Source: Aphelocoma coerulescens (Eukaryota > Chordata > Aves > Passeriformes > Corvidae). Taken from it: 64,000 nt of DNA. Numbering within the stretch: position 1 is the first letter of the stretch; each line of letters opens with the position of its first letter. Both the position numbers and the translations under genes were made by a program. Positions 58,191-64,000 of the stretch are shown piece after piece. The notes beneath the pieces were generated by a model. That model had not been told where the DNA came from and did no database searches. It was given only the letters and a program-made list of their open reading frames with translations. The stretch is from assembly GCF_041296385.1 (NCBI RefSeq), contig NC_091015.1, forward strand, positions 93,170,004 through 93,234,003, in the 5' to 3' direction.

Positions 58191-58740
58191 ATTATGGGGT
58201 GACTGCATCACTGCTCCAAACTGCTGTCAAAGAGTGATTACAGGATTCTGTCAAACTAGAGGGCATATCAGGGAGGGGCCCACGAGTCTCTCTTTTTGAC
58301 TCAGTAATAGGCAATACCAGCATTAAAACTGTTAGCATGATGGACAATAACCTTCTTCCAAAATCTACAGATGACACCAAAGGGGAAAACAACTGCAAAT
58401 ACTTTTTAAAAAGTGTCCAATTCAAAGTGATCTTGATAACTTGGAGAAATAGCCCCAAACCACTGAGGTGATATTCTGTAAAGCAGAGTACAAAGTACTG
58501 CATTTAAAAAGAATGACAGAAGTAAAAAATAGAGGAAAAACTGGTTAGGCTGCAGGAAATGTGGAAGGGATGAGTGTTTACTGTGGACTAGAGACTAAAT
58601 ACAAGTTGAATAACACATTGTGTATGCAGAAATTGGAAACTCATTTCATATTCTCAGCATTAGTGATTTCTCAGATGGAATACTGACATCCACTGCTCAG
58701 AGAAAAGCCAGACAAACACAGAGAATAATGTGTCTAAAAA
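58191..58740 (+). mobile_element. Old, degenerate CR1 LINE fragment, sense
   Basis: Near 58355-58380 the DNA reads AAATCTACAGATGACACCAA, the region of the CR1 catalytic box (xxDDTK). The segment GTGATCTTGATAACTTGGAG then matches the CR1 DLDKLE stretch, and GTACAAAGTACTGCATTTA matches the CKVLHLG stretch. The later TTCTCAGATGGAATACTG segment fits the downstream LEYC region. Many stops and indels make this the most decayed CR1 in the window. Boundaries are approximate. Confidence 0.7.
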
Positions 58741-61700
58741 AAGACAAAGAACAAAAACGTTAAAAAAGAAAAATTGATAAATTATCTGATTTTTGTCTGT
58801 TTTAAAACATCAAGAATAAAGAACGACCTACATGGATACTTGCAGGAAACAGTTTTATTAAGTGTTTAAAAAAATCGTGACTGGGAGGATGTTTTATAAT
58901 ATTTTAGTATATAAAACTGTCCTAAGAAGGCAGGCTCAGCTGTACTCTATGTCCATACAGAGTAAAACAAGGGATGGTAGGGCTTAAAAAAAACTGGAGG
59001 AGCTGAAGACAGGCTAGCACAAAAAAGATTTTAGGTTATCTCACTGGTTAGCAAGAAAACTTGAGAGATCTGTGTTTGAGTAGGCATAAAAGGCAACTGG
59101 AGATACATAGGAAGGACCCGCAAAATATCTTTGAACCTGTCTCAGAGCGGAACAATGCCCTGGATGATATCTTGATATCCCAGAGTTCTTGGGTTGTCCT
59201 GTGCAGTGTTTTTTTCCCTTAATGACTCCATAAAGATTTTAACCCAAGGCTCTCTAAGCCTGAGTGTACCTCAGAGGAATCACAGATTCTGCATATCTAT
59301 TCCACATTTGTCTCTTGAATACCATTCCATCAAACTGTTGTTAGACTAGCTCCCCTTCTGGTTCCTGTAAATGTTTCTTCTTGTATGTGACAGTTGGGCC
59401 CAGAGATTAATTTGTCTTCTTGACAGTTTATCTGAGGTTGGTGTAGAGGAGATGTATGGAGGCAGGAACCACCTGGACAAATCAAAGGGTAAATGCAGGT
59501 CCCAGCTCCTTTCCCTAATGTCCTAGCACTCACCTGTAGCAATGTTTTGGCAGAGATTTGCATTCAAAGAATGTGATCTTTGGGGAGTTTTGTGCTTTCA
59601 CCTGGATACAAGCTTTTTCATGGTTAGTGGACAGATTTCTCTTAAGTACCGTTCCACAAAGCTATGTGGCACACCTATTTTTCAAGGAGACAAGTCACTA
59701 AAAGTTTGTGTGGAAGATATCAAAAACCAACACTTTTTCTTCCAGAGATCAGTATCAATGCAGCTGATCACAAACCACAGGGGGTTCAACTCTGTGGTAA
59801 TCAATGCTACAGGTAATTTCTTGCTACTCTCAAAGTTTGAACGACTTAAGCATAACAAAATTTTAAAAGTACTTTCTGAGCAATTTGGTGATGAAAAAAC
59901 ATCCATTATTGAAAAAGTTTGCCCATGTGCAATTGTGTATCACCAGCTGTTTCCTTCCATTTGTATTCAAAGGGCCTGCAGCCCTGCTGTTTAAATTACT
60001 CAGGGTATTGGCTAAATGGATGGAGTGGGACATGTTATTTGCATATTGATTTGTTTTGTATGGAAATAATTTTGATGAGTTTTTACCTTATTAGATTGTG
60101 TATTGTCACAGTGCGTATATGAATACAACAATCTCAGAGTGGGGAGAAGTTTTGAAAAATGGAAATGCAAACACACATAAATTTTATCTCATTAAAAAGC
60201 ATTATGTATTTCATTACTAGACTCTCATGAATTTGGGGACTGGAAATTAGAAAAACACAAGATTTAAGAACTTGTATGTATCAGTTGTGAGCCTGTATCC
60301 TAGGTGTGTAGTCATCAGCTACCCTCAGCTTAGCTCAAAGATGCAGGCTGAGGTCTTTTGGGTATGCTAGCAAAGGGTTCTGTAGGCTGGGTGCTTAGTT
60401 CTCAACCAGCATGCTCTGTATTCTTGTTCATGAAAATTTTAAACTTTTACTTAAAGAAGTAACCACCACACAGGGTCTTACATAAAATTACTCCGGAAGT
60501 CTATGAAGGGCAGCATACTGGTAGTAATACAAGGGGACCAGATTTGATTAACAAGTTGTTCTCCTGATTTCTTGTATGCAAATAAAAAAACCAGCAACAG
60601 TTTAATCTTGAGAGTAATTAATGACCTTATGTATATAAATATATATCACACTTTTGGCATTGCAGAGGTAAATGCATTAGTGACTGGAGCGTGCCCTGTT
60701 TAGCTATTTATGTCTTTCCACATAAAGCCAATTGAGTGCTTGCTTCAATGAGCATTGTCTCAAGGCTCCTGGGGATTTAAGGGCCATACCCACAGCTGTT
60801 TGTGTCCTTAGTCACAGTTGTCAGGGGGACCATCTAATGGTGTCATGTCCAAGGCACAGCCATTCTGGCTAATTAGCTATTAGTCTGGCGGAAATCCCTC
60901 CTCAATGAAGTTTCAGTACAGCTTGTCTTACTTTTAAGAAGCAAGTCTGATACAATTTCACCAGCAGTGACCATTTCCTTGTTTGCAGGGCATTGTAAGA
61001 GCCTTATTTCTTGCTTTATAATGCTCCTGTCAGACATCAAAGGGCAGCTGACCAATTGTATTTAACTGTTTTACAGAGGTGCACCTCAGAAAAACATCAG
61101 AAGATGGAAACTCCAGTCAAACATTGCAGAAAAAAGTGTTTATTTATATTAATAGAACCTTCCATTCTCTAGACTACTTAATTGTTTTGTTGTTAATGTG
61201 AAGCCTCAGCCTTTATTATTAGAACCTCTGCATTTCTATTGTTCTATATTTTAACATGTTAACTAGTCATGTAACTGCTGCAGAGTTCAGAAACATTTAT
61301 TTTGTATAATTTGTAGAGTGACTCTGAAGATCAACAAACTGCAAAGCTCAGAAATCTGCCATATGGTCCAAGCAGAGCAAGTACATTACTCCTGCACTTT
61401 TCGCAATTATGACTGAAATAGTGAGGTTTGGAATGGATCTGAAATCACCTCTTGGGTTACAAACCATACAAAAAAACCAAGTAGATTCATTATTAATAAA
61501 TCAGTATTGCAATTGTACTCCATAGAAATATGCACTTTCACCACTGATGATTATTTGAGAGAGGACAATAAAGCATGAAACTGTATTTTACAAATGGGCC
61601 TGCTCAAAATCCCAGGACCCATGCCTTTAACCTGGTAGAAATCCATTTCTGAACCTCACAGTCTGCCCCTCCAGAAGTTTATGGAAGTGTGCTTATGCCT

Positions 61701-61749
61701 TTCGAGGAGCACTCTTGTACTCACTCCTGATGACAGGAGGATCAAGAAA
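58741..61749. other. Non-coding stretch, no recognised gene
   Basis: AT-rich unique DNA. The 150-codon open frame at 59542-59994 (+ strand) has no recognisable domain and no promoter or splice context, so I regard it as chance. An AT-rich run near 60632-60648 is ordinary. Confidence 0.55.
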
Positions 61750-62696
61750 GGTGTGTGGTGGATTGACGCTGGCTGGATGCTGGCACCCACCAAAGCCTCT
61801 CTCTCACTCCTCTCCACAGCTGGACAGGGGAGAGAAAATTTGGAGGCTCCTGAGTTGAGATAAGGACTGGGAGGGTTCACTCACCAAATACTGCCACAGA
61901 CAAAACAGACTCAAATTGGGGATATTAATTGAATTCATTACTAACAAAATCAGAGCAGGATAACAAGTAAAATAAATCTCCTTCTCTCACTCCTCCATCC
62001 TACATGGGGTCTACCTGTCCCCCTGCAGTGGGCCAGGGAGATGTGGAATGGGGCTTATGGTGAGTTAATCAAATTCTGTTCCTGCCACTGCTCAAAGATG
62101 AGTCCTCCCCCTGCTCCAGCATGGGGTCCCTTCCATGGGAGACTGTCCTCCATGAAGTTTTCCATCATGGGTCCATCCCATGGACAACAGTTCTCCACGA
62201 ACTGCTGCACTGTGAGTCATTCTTCCATGGGGTAAGTACTTCAAGGATAGGCTGCTCCAGCATGGGTCCCCCACAGGGTCACAAGTCCTACCAGGAAGTC
62301 TGCTCCAGTGTGGGCCCCTCTCTGCATGGGTCTGCAGGTCCCTGCCAGGACTCTGCTCCAGCACAGGCCTCCCATGGGGTCACAGCCTCCTCTTAGGCAT
62401 TCACCTGCTCCGTCATGGGGCTCTTCCATGGGCTGAGATGGATCTCTGCATCCCCATGGTCCTCCATGGGCTGCAGGGGCACAGCTGCTTCACCATGGTC
62501 TGTACCATGGACTGCTGGGGAACCTCATGTCCAGTGCCTGGAGCAGCTCCTTCCTCTCCTTCTGCACTGACCCTGATGTCTGCAGAGTTGTTCTCACCTA
62601 CTCTCACTCCATTCTTCTCTGGCCACAATTACCTCTGCCCAATAACTTTTTTTTTAAAATATGTTCTCACAGAGGTGTTACCACCATCGCTGCTGG

Positions 62697-62701
62697 GCTC
62701 G
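62697..62701 (+). repeat. Left target-site duplication of the nested LTR (GCTCG)
   Basis: GCTCG stands directly before the TGTCCTGGG start of the inner LTR and is repeated at 63255-63259. A 5-bp duplication fits ERVL-like integration. Confidence 0.85.
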
Positions 62702-63254
62702 TGTCCTGGGTTGAGGTGTATTCTATTACCATCCTCATGAGCTGTTGAAATCAGGTGGGGCAGTGTTTCCTTGCCTCCTCCCCCCAGACTATCTTGCTGT
62801 TAATGGCCCATCATTGTCCTGCCCCATGACTCAGAGATAACTCCCTCCAGACTATCTTCTGTTAATGAGCCTAATCAACACTTGGCCTCATGACTCATTA
62901 CCCCATTGTGAGATGCTCCACCCAGAGGGAGGAACCAAGCATCCCATCGTGGATATAACTGGGACTCTGAGCACCAAAGACATGGGCTCCACTGGATTTC
63001 CAGAGGACAGGAGCTACACAGCCACCGCTGGACTTTCTGAGGAAGAGCAGACCCCTTCTACTACAGGATCACCACTTCAGAGGATTGCAGCCACCATTCC
63101 ACCAGACTGCTACCACTACCCTGCCTAATAGGGACTCAGGTTGTATCTTGACTCTGTCAGTGTTTTCTTTTACTTTCTTTTCCTTTTCTTTAATTTCCAT
63201 TAAATTGTTATTCTGACTTGGTGCCTCTCACTGGTTTGTTTTCAAACTAGTACA
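62702..63254 (+). mobile_element. Solo LTR (553 bp) nested inside the older LTR
   Basis: The element begins TGTCCTGGGTTGAGG and ends AACTAGTACA, so it has the canonical TG...CA ends. It is flanked by exact 5-bp duplications (GCTCG). Removing it and one duplication makes the surrounding LTR continuous (GGGCTCG joins GCCTTGG). An ATTAAA near 63200 and a TATA-like GGATATAACTGG near 62953 give + orientation. The U3 part holds a 63-bp tandem repeat (62784-62846 and 62847-62908). Confidence 0.88.
62784..62908 (+). promoter_or_regulatory. Tandem enhancer-like repeat with two AP-1 sites in the nested LTR
   Basis: Two diverged 63-bp copies both begin CCAGACTATCTT and both contain a perfect AP-1/TRE motif, TGACTCA, at 62827-62833 and 62891-62897. 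Direct repeats of this kind in U3 are a known form of retroviral enhancer. Activity is inferred from motif content only. Confidence 0.55.
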
Positions 63255-63259
63255 GCTCG
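63255..63259 (+). repeat. Right target-site duplication of the nested LTR (GCTCG)
   Basis: An exact copy of 62697-62701, followed by the resumed outer LTR (GCCTTGGCTAGTGGC). Confidence 0.85.
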
Positions 63260-63389
63260 GCCTTGGCTAGTGGCATTTTCATCTTGGAGCCACCTGACAT
63301 TGGCTCTGTCAGACACGAACAAAGCTTCCAGCAGCTTCTCACCCCTGTAGCCCCCCGCTATCAAAGTATGATCATGCAAACCCAACACA

Positions 63390-64000
63390 CGGAGGAAACA
63401 CAGGATGACCAGCAGGTTTCTCTTCCCAAAGGTTTCAATGTTGGTGTTCTTTACACATGAAGGCACATACAGGGGCTGTTTTGGAAAGTGTTCAGGAATA
63501 GCATAAAGGCTTTTGGTGTCTACTCTACCAGCCTTTGAAATCAATGGGAACTTTGTCCAGTGATTTCAGAGAGTTTTAAATTACAGCTCTAAATTAGTCT
63601 AGTAATGGAAGTTAAAAGTACAAGGATTTCTGCCAGTTCATCAGATGAGTTCTGGATATATGGTCCAGTTGTTCATGGTTCTCACACGCTTTTGAAAACT
63701 CTTTGTGAATTTATTTAATATCACCTCAGAATAAAGGAAAGAAATTTACCGTGGCCTGAAGTACAGAAATGGCTAATATGAAGAAGTAATTTTTTCTCTT
63801 TACTGTGAAAAGGCATTTCAGAATGTATTTTTAGTTTCACATTAAAATACCTGTACTAGAAAGCAACCTGAGCTAGTAGCCTGAAGCTAGCAGAAAAAGT
63901 CTGAAATTTAATTGCATCTTCAACTCTGCCATGATGTCATTTCAAGGACACACCTGCATGATCAAAAACTAGTGAAATGATAAATTGCCAAAAGCTCTTA
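63390..64000. other. Non-coding stretch, no recognised feature
   Basis: Unique AT-rich DNA to the window end. No gene, RNA or repeat was identified. Confidence 0.6.

Larger units (their letters stand above)
61750..63389 (-). mobile_element. Endogenous retroviral LTR, interrupted by a second LTR
   Basis: Outside 62702-63254 this stretch is an LTR-like repeat familiar from many bird genomes. It is read here in antisense: it begins near GTGTGGTGGATTGACGCTGG and ends near CATGCAAACCCAACACA. It contains a run of related CTGCTCCAGCATGGG-type units at about 62113, 62250, 62302, 62356 and 62409. Its own sense strand is minus, with TGTGTTGGGTTTGCATG at its start. It has no internal genes, so it is probably a solo LTR. 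I could not find a matching target duplication at its outer ends. Assignment to a named family would need a repeat library. Confidence 0.7.

Noticed and set aside
62092..62740. Several 60-100 codon frames on both strands in the LTR region
   Set aside because: They are products of GC-rich repeat units inside LTRs and not genes.
63242..63544. 100-codon minus-strand frame
   Set aside because: It overlaps the end of the inner LTR and the outer LTR, then runs into unrelated unique DNA; no protein match.
28383..64000. Search for the expected neighbouring gene downstream of SEMA5A, a bitter-taste receptor (TAS2R) in some vertebrates
   Set aside because: No intronless receptor-length frame with seven hydrophobic segments is present in the window.
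1..64000. CRISPR arrays, bacterial operons, prophage or rRNA/tRNA genes
   Set aside because: None present; the sequence is vertebrate in every respect.

Overview
The window is vertebrate nuclear DNA, almost certainly from a bird. CR1 LINE fragments, short introns and avian-type endogenous retroviral LTRs are present, and no Alu, L1 or other mammalian repeats were seen. It is AT-rich, non-operonic and mostly non-coding. The only host gene I can support is the 3' part of SEMA5A (semaphorin 5A) on the + strand, spread over six coding exons between 5856 and 26343. All six have consensus splice sites and mutually compatible phases. In order they encode the last three thrombospondin type-1 repeats, a short juxtamembrane exon, the transmembrane helix with the start of the tail, and the C-terminal tail with its stop codon. 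The upstream exons (sema domain, PSI, earlier TSP repeats) lie outside the window.

Region by region: 1-5855 is the intron before the first visible exon and holds an antisense CR1 fragment. 5856-26343 is the SEMA5A exon-intron block. From 26344 there is 3' untranslated sequence whose end cannot be fixed from sequence alone. From about 28.4 kb to the end is intergenic DNA with CR1 fragments of different ages (29.4, 32.5-33.0, 44.6-45.4 and 58.2-58.7 kb). A probable solo LTR lies at about 45.6-45.9 kb. A short endogenous retrovirus (ERV) lies at 50.1-52.5 kb. At 61.75-63.39 kb a solo LTR of one family has been inserted into an LTR of another.

The most unusual object is the ERV at 50123-52483 (minus strand). 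It has two related LTRs, matching 6-bp target duplications (GGTAAC), a polypurine tract and a gag matrix-like remnant. Instead of pol and env it carries a CpG-rich block followed by a recognisable cold-shock domain of the Y-box (YBX) protein family, now interrupted by frameshifts. This is the layout expected of a retrovirus that captured a host gene (LTR, partial gag, host gene, LTR). I know of no description of a Y-box gene captured this way in birds. The capture is an inference; the LTRs, duplications and cold-shock domain are read directly from the sequence.

The rest of the intergenic DNA shows no gene I can recognise. It contains two GC-rich blocks that stand out from the background (46.4-47.05 kb and 52.5-53.0 kb), some perfect palindromes, and short tandem duplications.
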